Shown: piece after piece, positions 1-4,729 of the stretch
Position numbering within the stretch: position 1 is the stretch's first letter
Layout: every line of letters starts with the position of its first letter
Assembly (NCBI GenBank): GCA_964531525.1
Contig: CAZHDF010000205.1
Location: 1-5,792, forward strand
DNA length: 5,792 nt
Origin: CAYYWV01 sp964531525
GTDB taxonomy: Bacteria; Pseudomonadota; Alphaproteobacteria; JAAXGF01
Reading direction: 5' to 3'
The notes under the pieces: model-generated
The model's database searches: none
What the model was told of the DNA's origin: nothing
Seen by the model: the letters and a program-made list of their open reading frames with translations, nothing else
Position numbers and translations under genes: made by a program

Positions 1-7
1 TTGGGAC

Positions 8-40
8 AAAAAAATCCCGCCAAGTCGTTGACTTGGCGGG
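8..40 (-). terminator. Intrinsic (Rho-independent) terminator
   Basis: Read on the minus strand, a perfect 10-bp stem (arms at 31-40 and 16-25) encloses a 5-nt loop. An extra A-T pair (41/15) can extend the stem. It is followed by seven consecutive T residues (14 to 8). This is the classic GC stem plus U-tract architecture. On the plus strand the hairpin is not followed by T residues, so termination is directional and implies a minus-strand transcript ending here. The likely substrate is the small RNA candidate just upstream, and possibly read-through from the LysR gene. Confidence 0.9.
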
Positions 41-49
41 AAGTTCATA

Positions 50-241
50 CAGGGAGGCTTCACGTCTGGGAGACGTAGGATCCAAAGACCCTCTGTTCCA
101 GGCATTGCACCCGGAACCACTACCGCCGAACAGGGGGCTATCCGACGGGGAACGATGCGGCTTCGCATATTGCGGTGCAGCACCGTTCGTCTGCTGGTTA
201 AATAGAGGTGTCCGCCGAAAGTTTCCAGCCCCGGGAAGACA
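50..241 (-). ncRNA. Structured small RNA candidate, possibly 6S RNA
   Basis: This stretch lies between the LysR gene and a strong minus-strand terminator and has no convincing protein gene. Read on the minus strand it can fold into a rod-like structure. A closing helix pairs 212-204 with 94-87 (GAC, one bulged A, CCTCT against AGAGGGTC). An A/T-rich strand (TCTATTTAACCA) then faces a strand carrying the hairpin GTTCCGG/CCTGGAAC (117-111 with 101-95). Beyond these, an apical arm pairs 191-184 with 154-144 and is capped by ATGCG/CGCAT (168-164 with 159-155). A further perfect hairpin, ACGTCT-CCC-AGACGT, lies at 76-62. A closing stem, an unpaired promoter-like bubble with a hairpin on its 3' strand and an apical arm is the known layout of 6S RNA, and the size (about 190 nt) fits. 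The fold was done by eye, the ends are approximate and no clear promoter was found. I saw no tmRNA, SRP RNA or RNase P signature motifs. Another regulatory RNA or a long 3' UTR of the LysR gene remains possible. Confidence 0.42.
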
Positions 242-247
242 TTTCCG

Positions 248-293
248 CTATGCGTTTCGCGCATAGCTCGGGCCGGCTTCGTTTTTCGGCCCG
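248..293 (-). other. Two tandem hairpins after the LysR stop codon
   Basis: Immediately downstream of the LysR stop there are two perfect 7-bp inverted repeats. The first pairs 269-275 (cgggccg) with 287-293 (cggcccg) around an 11-nt loop. The second pairs 248-254 (ctatgcg) with 260-266 (cgcatag) around a 5-nt loop. Neither is followed by a T-run on the minus strand, so they are not standard intrinsic terminators. They could protect or process the 3' end of the LysR mRNA, or belong to the 5' part of the small RNA candidate. Confidence 0.5.
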
Positions 294-294
294 C

Positions 295-1185
295 TCAAAA
301 CCGCGTTTCCTTGACCCGTTCGAGAAGGAAATCGCGAAACACGACGATCCGCTTCGAGTGCCGAAGCTCCTCTGGGTAGACGAAGTAGGTCTCGAGGCTC
401 GGCCCTTCGACGTCGGGCAGCACGCGCACGAGGGGCGAGCTCTCCCCGATCATGTAATCAGGCAAGGTGCCGATCCCAAGCCCGCTTTCGACCGCGTGGA
501 GAAGGGTGAGAATCGAGTTGACCCGGAGCGTAGGCCGCAGGCGATTGTGACGATCGTGTTGAGCGCCGAGAAGCCAGTTCGGGTTGATGTAGCGGGTCAG
601 CGGGCCGTCGGCGTAGACGATCACCCGGTGCTGCTCGAGCTCCTCGAGCGAGGTCGGCGTGCCCCATTTGGCGAGATAGGCTGGGGCGGCGTAGGCGTGG
701 AGGTGGATCGTCATGAGATGGCGCTGGATCAGGTCGGGCTGGGTCGGCGTCCGCATCCGGATCGCCACATCGGCCTCGCGCATGCCGAGGTCGAGGTCGC
801 GGTCGTCGGCGATCAGGGTCAGCGCGATCTCGGGGTAAAGGTCGATGAAGTCGACCAGCCGCGGCGCGAGCCACATGGTCGCGAAGCCGACGGTCGAGGT
901 CACCGTGAGCGGCCCCTTGGGGCGGTCCTTGGCCTCGGCGATCATGGCTTCGGTGAGCGCCACCTTGGCCAGCACCTCGCGCGCGGTGCGGTAAAGAAGC
1001 TCGCCCTGCTCGGTCAGGATCAGGCCCCGGGCGTGGCGGCGGAACAGGGGGACGCGGAGATCCTGCTCGAGCGCGCTGATCTGACGGCTGACCGCCGACT
1101 GGCTGAGATTGAGGACTTCGCCGGCATGGGTGAAGCTCCCCGCCTCGGCGACGGCGTGAAAGATGCGAAGCTTGTCCCAGTCCAT
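295..1185 (-). CDS. lsrB: LysR-type transcriptional regulator, LsrB/VtlR-like
   Basis: A 296-residue DNA-binding regulator, the usual length for LysR proteins. The N-terminal winged helix-turn-helix spans about residues 3-60, with the recognition segment around FTHAGEVLNLSQSAVSRQIS (18-37). A linker helix follows, then a periplasmic-binding-protein-like effector domain (about 92-290). The opening MDWDKLRIFHAVAEAGSFTH, the block HARGLILTEQGELLYRTA and the C-terminal GLGIGTLPDY and VFRDF segments match what I remember of Sinorhizobium LsrB and Brucella/Agrobacterium VtlR. Those proteins control oxidative-stress, lipopolysaccharide and small-RNA genes. Its place downstream of trxB also fits lsrB. 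An in-frame TGA lies two codons before the ATG, fixing the start; the ribosome-binding site is weak. The protein has no cysteine, unlike the redox-responsive LsrB described in Sinorhizobium. The LysR assignment is firm; orthology to lsrB is inferred. Confidence 0.9.
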   Translation of the reverse strand: MDWDKLRIFHAVAEAGSFTHAGEVLNLSQSAVSRQISALEQDLRVPLFRRHARGLILTEQGELLYRTAREVLAKVALTEAMIAEAKDRPKGPLTVTSTVGFATMWLAPRLVDFIDLYPEIALTLIADDRDLDLGMREADVAIRMRTPTQPDLIQRHLMTIHLHAYAAPAYLAKWGTPTSLEELEQHRVIVYADGPLTRYINPNWLLGAQHDRHNRLRPTLRVNSILTLLHAVESGLGIGTLPDYMIGESSPLVRVLPDVEGPSLETYFVYPEELRHSKRIVVFRDFLLERVKETRF

Positions 1186-1301
1186 CGCTCAGCGTAGCTC
1201 AAGACAGGCCCGGCGCGGTTCTGGCGCGAGCGAAATCGCAATGGGAGCGCACTTTAGCATGGACTTCCAGCTTGGGAACCGGCGACCGCGCCCCCTCGCG
1301 C

Positions 1302-2270
1302 CTACTCGGCGGCGGCCGATTCGCCCGCCTCGCGCTCGGCGAGGAAACGCTCGGCCTCGAGCGCGGCCATGCAGCCCATGCCGGCGGCGGTCACCGCCTG
1401 GCGGTAGACCTTGTCGCGCACGTCTCCGGCGGCGAACACGCCCGGCACGCTGGTCGCCGTGCTGTCGGGGGCGGTGCGGATATAGCCGCCCTCGTCGATG
1501 TCGAGCTGGCCGCGGAACAGCGCGGTCGCCGGGTCGTGGCCGATGGCGACGAACAGGCCGTCGACGGCGATCTCGCGGGTCTCGTCCGTGCGCACGTCGC
1601 GCAGCCGCAGCCCGGTCACGGCGGGCGGGTCGTCGTCGCCCAGGATCTCCTCGACCACGCTGTTCCAGATCACCTCGATCTTGGGGTTGGCGAAGAGCCG
1701 GTCCTGCATGACCTTCTCGGCCCGCAGCGAATCGCGGCGGTGGATCAGGGTGACCTTGGACGCGAAGTTGGTGAGAAAGAGCGCTTCCTCGACCGCGGTG
1801 TTGCCGCCGCCCACCACCGCGACCGCGCGATCGCGAAAGAAGAAGCCGTCGCAGGTCGCGCAGGCCGAGACGCCGGCGCCGCGGAACTTCTCCTCGCTCT
1901 CGAGTCCGAGCCAGCGCGCCTGGGCGCCGGTCGCGACGATCAGCGCATCGCCGATATAGGCGTCGCCGCTGTCGCCGACGCAGCGGAAGGGACGGCGGCC
2001 GAGATCGACCTCGACGATGGTGTCGGCGACCATGCGCGCGCCCACGTTGCGGGCCTGCGCCTCCATCTGCTCCATCAGCCAGGGGCCCTGGATGGGCTCG
2101 GCGAAGCCCGGGTAGTTCTCGACGTCCGTAGTGATGGTCATCTGACCGCCGGGCTGCATGCCCTGGACGACGATGGGGCTGAGGTTGGCGCGGGCGGCGT
2201 AGATCGCGGCGGTGTAGCCCGCCGGTCCGCCGCCGATGATGAGGACGCGGGTTGAGTGTGTTTCGGCCAT
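1302..2270 (-). CDS. trxB: Thioredoxin-disulfide reductase (TrxB)
   Basis: A cytoplasmic FAD enzyme that uses NADPH to reduce oxidised thioredoxin. The 322-residue product has the usual low-molecular-weight TrxR length. Visible motifs in order: FAD Rossmann motif GGGPAG (13-18); GGQMTITTDVENYPGF (41-56); the redox-active CATC (Cys137, Cys140) followed by DGFFF; NADPH-binding GGGNTA (154-159); HRRDSLRA (177-184), which contacts the NADPH 2'-phosphate; and the C-terminal FAD motif FAAGDVRDK with YRQAVTAAGMGC. The frame is open 54 codons further upstream, but that extension would run into the peroxiredoxin gene. The ATG at 2270 has a good Shine-Dalgarno sequence and gives the family N-terminus. 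It lies 80 nt downstream of the peroxiredoxin gene, whose thioredoxin-dependent recycling it would support, and 116 nt upstream of the LysR gene. Confidence 0.97.
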   Translation of the reverse strand: MAETHSTRVLIIGGGPAGYTAAIYAARANLSPIVVQGMQPGGQMTITTDVENYPGFAEPIQGPWLMEQMEAQARNVGARMVADTIVEVDLGRRPFRCVGDSGDAYIGDALIVATGAQARWLGLESEEKFRGAGVSACATCDGFFFRDRAVAVVGGGNTAVEEALFLTNFASKVTLIHRRDSLRAEKVMQDRLFANPKIEVIWNSVVEEILGDDDPPAVTGLRLRDVRTDETREIAVDGLFVAIGHDPATALFRGQLDIDEGGYIRTAPDSTATSVPGVFAAGDVRDKVYRQAVTAAGMGCMAALEAERFLAEREAGESAAAE

Positions 2271-2271
2271 T

Positions 2272-2278
2272 TTCCTTC
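2272..2278 (-). promoter_or_regulatory. Ribosome-binding site of trxB
   Basis: On the minus strand the sequence GGGGAAGGAAA directly precedes ATG at 2270. The GAAGGAA core is a good Shine-Dalgarno match at a short but workable distance. It supports the 322-residue start over the 54-codon-longer open frame. Confidence 0.7.
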
Positions 2279-2315
2279 CCCGATAGCGGGTCAACAAGGT
2301 CGCGACAAGGAAACG

Positions 2316-2345
2316 GGGACCGACGCGTACCGGCGCGCCGGTCCC
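2316..2345 (-). terminator. GC-rich hairpin between the peroxiredoxin gene and trxB (weak terminator or attenuator)
   Basis: A perfect 7-bp inverted repeat, gggaccg (2316-2322) with cggtccc (2339-2345), encloses an overlapping 14-bp perfect palindrome, ACCGGCGCGCCGGT (2329-2342). It begins 6 nt after the peroxiredoxin stop codon. On the minus strand it is followed by CGTTTCCTTGTC, which is only moderately T-rich, so it is at best a leaky intrinsic terminator. It could lower trxB transcription relative to the peroxiredoxin gene or stabilise the peroxiredoxin mRNA. The structure is certain from sequence; the function is inferred. Confidence 0.5.
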
Positions 2346-2350
2346 GCAGA

Positions 2351-2989
2351 TTAAAGGGTCTCGGCGTGGCTCGCCAGGAATTTGGCGACGCCGTCGGCGC
2401 TCGCCTCCATGGCGGGTTGGCCCTTGCGCCAACCGGCGGGGCAGACCTCGCCGTGCGCCTCGTGGAACTGAAGGGCGTCGACCATGCGGAGCGCCTCGTC
2501 CACATCGCGGCCGAGCGCGAGGTCGTTGACCACCTGATGGCGAACGATCCCTTCGCGGTCGATCAGAAAGCTGCCGCGAAGCGCCACCTGCTCGTCGATG
2601 AGCACGCCGTAGGCCCGGGCGATCGCCTTCGACAGGTCGGCGACCAGCGGGAAGCGCACCGGCCCCAGCCCGCCCTTCTCGACCGGCGTGTTGCGCCAGG
2701 CGAAGTGCGCGTACTGGGAATCGACGCTGATCGCGACCACCTTGACGTTGCGCTCCGCAAACGCAGGCATCCGATGGTCGAAGGCGAGGATCTCGGACGG
2801 GCAGACGAAGGTGAAGTCGAGGGGGTAGAAAAACACCAGCCCGTAGGCGCCGTCGAGGTGGCGCATAAGGGTGAAGTCCTCGACGATCTCGCCGTCGGCC
2901 AGCACCGCGGGCGCTGTGAAATCGGGGGCGGGACGGCCGACGAGGCTCGCTGGCGCGGCCTGCGGAATACCGTTAATAGTCTCTTTCAT
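2351..2989 (-). CDS. Typical 2-Cys peroxiredoxin (AhpC/Prx1 type)
   Basis: A thiol peroxidase that reduces hydrogen peroxide and organic or nitrogen peroxides in the cytoplasm and is then recycled by thioredoxin or AhpF-like partners. The 212-residue product carries the peroxidatic motif PLDFTFVCPSE with Cys63 (Pro56 and Thr60 complete the active site), the conserved Arg138 (LRGSF) and the resolving cysteine Cys183 in HGEVCPAGW. Both catalytic cysteines are therefore present. The GGLG loop (106-109) linked to hyperoxidation sensitivity is present, but the C-terminal ends in VAKFLASHAETL without a YF motif. The start ATG at 2989 has GGAG seven nucleotides upstream. A clear promoter flanked by two copies of a 13-bp dyad lies directly upstream, so the gene is probably individually regulated. 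The neighbouring trxB gene suggests thioredoxin-dependent recycling. AhpC versus Prx1/TSA naming cannot be settled here. Confidence 0.96.
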   Translation of the reverse strand: MKETINGIPQAAPASLVGRPAPDFTAPAVLADGEIVEDFTLMRHLDGAYGLVFFYPLDFTFVCPSEILAFDHRMPAFAERNVKVVAISVDSQYAHFAWRNTPVEKGGLGPVRFPLVADLSKAIARAYGVLIDEQVALRGSFLIDREGIVRHQVVNDLALGRDVDEALRMVDALQFHEAHGEVCPAGWRKGQPAMEASADGVAKFLASHAETL

Positions 2990-3009
2990 AATGGCGCTCC
3001 ATCGTTTCC

Positions 3010-3022
3010 TGGAATTGTTCTA
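3010..3022 (-). promoter_or_regulatory. Putative operator copy 2, at the peroxiredoxin transcription start
   Basis: The minus-strand sequence TAGAACAATTCCA is an imperfect dyad (TAGAA-N3-TTCCA). It matches the upstream copy at 12 of 13 positions. It lies just downstream of the -10 element and overlaps the expected transcription start near 3021. Bound protein here would block initiation or promoter escape. The regulator is unknown; the core resembles the TAGAA-N3-TTCTA centre of the Irr/Fur-family ICE box. Confidence 0.55.
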
Positions 3023-3027
3023 GACAT

Positions 3028-3056
3028 GATATAGCGGAGCGCGCCCCTAATTGCAA
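3028..3056 (-). promoter_or_regulatory. Sigma-70-type promoter of the peroxiredoxin gene
   Basis: On the minus strand TTGCAA (-35, 3056-3051) is separated by exactly 17 bp from TATATC (-10, 3033-3028). This predicts a start near 3021 and a leader of about 32 nt before the ATG at 2989. The interval is notably AT-rich next to the surrounding coding DNA at its two ends. It is bracketed by the two dyad repeats. Confidence 0.65.
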
Positions 3057-3058
3057 GA

Positions 3059-3071
3059 TGGAATTATTCTA
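3059..3071 (-). promoter_or_regulatory. Putative operator copy 1, just upstream of the peroxiredoxin -35
   Basis: The minus-strand sequence TAGAATAATTCCA (dyad TAGAA-N3-TTCCA) ends two nucleotides before the -35 hexamer. Extended upstream it reads TTTTAGAATAATTCC, close to the left half of the ICE-box consensus as I remember it (TTTAGAA-N3-TTCTAAA). Its centre is 49 bp from the centre of the downstream copy. The pair could act as a repression clamp around the promoter. Confidence 0.55.
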
Positions 3072-3242
3072 AAATCAGGAAATGGGTTGCCGGGCGGGCG
3101 AGGTCGCCGACGCAAGGCGTTCCGCAAGGGCTTCTCCACAGGCGGACGGGTCCACGGGCCGGGGCGCGGCCGCGGCGAGAGCAGGCCTTCTCCGCAGGGA
3201 GCGGTCAGACGCCGCCAAGGACGGGCGCGGCTCGAGCGCTCT

Positions 3243-4241
3243 TCAGGCGAGACCCAGACGGCGGCGGACGAGGGCGGCGACGCGCGCGGTCTCATCGGGC
3301 CAGTCGTAGGTCCAGCGGTCAAGCCGGCCGTCGAAGGGCCGCGCGCAGCCGCGCTTGCGCAGCATGGCGTGGAACCGGTCGAACTTGGCCGAGCCGCCGG
3401 GCAGATCGATCAGATAGACCGGCTTGCCGGTGGCGCAGGCCTCCGAGATCATGGCGACCGAATCGGCGGTGGTCACGATGACGTCGGCGAGGGCGAGGTA
3501 GGCGAAGTAGGGGTTCTCGCCGCGTCCGTCCCACATCGCGCTGGTCTGCGGATCGAGCCGCGCGCGGATCAGCGCGGCGCAGTCGGCGGGCGTGCGCCGC
3601 GAGGCGGTCACCATCAACCCGGCGCCGTGGTCGCGGGCGAGCCGCGCGAGCTTTTCGCCGATCGCCTCGGCGGTCGCGCGGTCGAGGCGGTGGGTCTTGC
3701 TGACGCCGCCGAGCGAGACGGCGACGCGGGGCCGGGGCAGGCGCGCAAGGCGCGGTCCGAACGCGGCGGCGGCCTCGGCGAGGCGGCGCGGCGTGACGCG
3801 GTTGAGCGCGCCCACCGTCGCGATCACCCGCTCGGCGCCCGGCCGCCCGCGAATCCGCTCGTGCAGGCGGTCGTGGTCGGGCGCGACCACGAGGTCGAAA
3901 CGCTCGACCGACACCCCGGGGTCAAGGATCTGGACCGTGAACGTCCGGCCTCCGCTGCGCTTGCGGATCGCGATCGAGAGCGCGACCGACTGCCGCCCGG
4001 CGGCGATCAAAAGATCGGGCCAAGGCGGCGCAAGCGGATCGCTTCCCGGCCGGGGCGCGCGCAGGGGCGCGAGCCAAAGCTGCGGGGGGAGCCGGGACCA
4101 GGGCGCGCGCGGCGGAACCCGCTTGACCGCAAAGCCCAGGCCGACCGCTTCGGCCAGCCCGAGGCAGGGGTTCTCGTTGCCGGGGCGGCCGTCGGTGACG
4201 ACCCAGCAGCGATGCGCTAAAGGGGCGGCGGGGTCGGTTAT
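3243..4241 (-). CDS. ELM1-family (DUF1022) protein with a non-canonical start
   Basis: Belongs to the 'mitochondrial fission ELM1' family, widespread in alphaproteobacteria; its bacterial function is not established and the fold is thought to resemble GT-B glycosyltransferases. Visible blocks (numbered from an AUA start at 4241): WVVTDGRPGNENPCLGLAEA (13-32), WPDLLIAAGRQ (about 74-84), SLGGVSK (176-182), GENPYFAYLALAD (241-253) and DSVAMISEA..GKPVYLIDLPGG (260 onward). About 332 residues, near the family length. No ATG, GTG, TTG or CTG exists in frame between the conserved N-terminus and a stop more than 350 nt upstream inside greA. A TTG at 4010 would delete about 77 conserved-looking residues. 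The best start is AUA 4241-4239, overlapping the greA TAA (ATAA), with GAGGT nine nucleotides upstream. Translational coupling to greA is inferred. The family call is confident; the start is uncertain. Confidence 0.85.
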   Translation of the reverse strand: MTDPAAPLAHRCWVVTDGRPGNENPCLGLAEAVGLGFAVKRVPPRAPWSRLPPQLWLAPLRAPRPGSDPLAPPWPDLLIAAGRQSVALSIAIRKRSGGRTFTVQILDPGVSVERFDLVVAPDHDRLHERIRGRPGAERVIATVGALNRVTPRRLAEAAAAFGPRLARLPRPRVAVSLGGVSKTHRLDRATAEAIGEKLARLARDHGAGLMVTASRRTPADCAALIRARLDPQTSAMWDGRGENPYFAYLALADVIVTTADSVAMISEACATGKPVYLIDLPGGSAKFDRFHAMLRKRGCARPFDGRLDRWTYDWPDETARVAALVRRRLGLA

Positions 4242-4711
4242 TTGTACTGGACCTCGACGATCTCGTAGGACTTCGTGCCGCCCGGCGTCGTCACCTCGAC
4301 GCTGTCGCCAACGCCTTTGCCGATGAGCGCGCGCGCGAGCGGCGAGGTGATCGACAGAAGCCCCGATTTGATATCGGCTTCGTCGACGCCGACGATCTGA
4401 TAGGTGCTTTCCTCGTCGGTGTCCTCGTCGGCGAGCGTCACGGTCGCGCCGAACTTGACCACGGTCCCCGACAGCTTGGCGACGTCGATGACCGTGGCCC
4501 GGCTCAGCTTGTCCTCGATCTCCATCACCCGGCCTTCGACATAGGCCTGGCGTTCCTTGGCGGCATGATACTCGGCGTTCTCGGCCAAGTCGCCGTGGCC
4601 GCGCGCCTCTTCGAGCGCGCGAATCACCGACGGACGCTCAATCGTCTTGAGTCGACGAAGCTCTTCCGACAGGCGGGCGAAGCCGCGGTCGGTCATGGGC
4701 ACTTTTTCCAT
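4238..4711 (-). CDS. greA: Transcription elongation factor GreA
   Basis: Binds the secondary channel of RNA polymerase and stimulates cleavage of the backtracked 3' RNA end, rescuing stalled complexes. The 157-residue product has the usual length. An N-terminal antiparallel coiled coil (about 1-75) carries GDLAENAEYHAAKE, with the tip acidic residues Asp41 and Glu44 at the same positions as in E. coli GreA. The C-terminal FKBP-like domain follows (about 80-157), with SITSPLARALIGKGVGD and the terminal YEIVEV strand. The start MEKVPMT is the common family N-terminus. The gene starts 18 nt after the carB stop and its TAA overlaps the proposed AUA start of the ELM1-family gene, so it probably lies within a carB-greA-ELM1 transcription unit. 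Nothing abnormal was seen. Confidence 0.98.
   Translation of the reverse strand: MEKVPMTDRGFARLSEELRRLKTIERPSVIRALEEARGHGDLAENAEYHAAKERQAYVEGRVMEIEDKLSRATVIDVAKLSGTVVKFGATVTLADEDTDEESTYQIVGVDEADIKSGLLSITSPLARALIGKGVGDSVEVTTPGGTKSYEIVEVQYK
4251..4255 (-). promoter_or_regulatory. Possible Shine-Dalgarno for the ELM1-family gene
   Basis: GAGGT on the minus strand, inside the last codons of greA, sits nine nucleotides before the AUA codon that overlaps the greA stop. It is the only reasonable ribosome-binding match near the expected start and is one reason for preferring AUA over other non-canonical codons. Confidence 0.35.
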
Positions 4712-4729
4712 ATTGCGTCTCGTTCCGCC

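Noticed and set aside
50..241. tmRNA, SRP RNA or RNase P RNA as the identity of the structured region
   Set aside because: I could not find a tag-peptide reading frame or T-loop, the SRP tetraloop region GGUCAGGUCCGGAAGGAAGCA, or the conserved RNase P core motifs on either strand.
33..266. 77-codon plus-strand frame over the small RNA candidate
   Set aside because: No ribosome-binding site, no recognisable protein features, and it begins inside the terminator stem of the opposite strand.
208..1197. Long plus-strand open frame opposite the LysR gene
   Set aside because: It is the antisense shadow of a clearly recognisable LysR protein; its translation is dominated by Arg, Gly, Asp and Val repeats typical of GC-rich shadow frames and matches no family I know.
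1265..1278. ttccagcttgggaa dyad upstream of the LysR gene, readable as a T-N11-A LysR box
   Set aside because: Only a 4-bp dyad; T-N11-A occurs very often by chance and no convincing promoter sits beside it.
1272..2255. Long plus-strand open frame opposite trxB
   Set aside because: Antisense shadow of trxB. The real coding strand carries all FAD, NADPH and CATC motifs.
2271..2432. 54-codon N-terminal extension of trxB
   Set aside because: It would overlap the end of the peroxiredoxin gene, adds Arg/Pro-rich sequence absent from TrxB, and the ATG at 2270 has a good ribosome-binding site and the family N-terminus.
2252..3034. Plus-strand open frame across the peroxiredoxin gene and its promoter
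   Set aside because: Shadow of a recognised gene, with low-complexity charged composition and no ribosome-binding site.
3082..3309. 75-codon plus-strand frame starting in the non-coding gap, with AGGAA just before its ATG
   Set aside because: The Shine-Dalgarno-like sequence is too close to the ATG, the product is Arg/Ala low-complexity, and its last third is antisense to the end of the ELM1-family gene.
3051..4220. 389-codon plus-strand open frame opposite the ELM1-family gene
   Set aside because: Composition is Arg/Gly/Ala-rich shadow sequence, while the minus strand shows conserved ELM1 blocks along its length.
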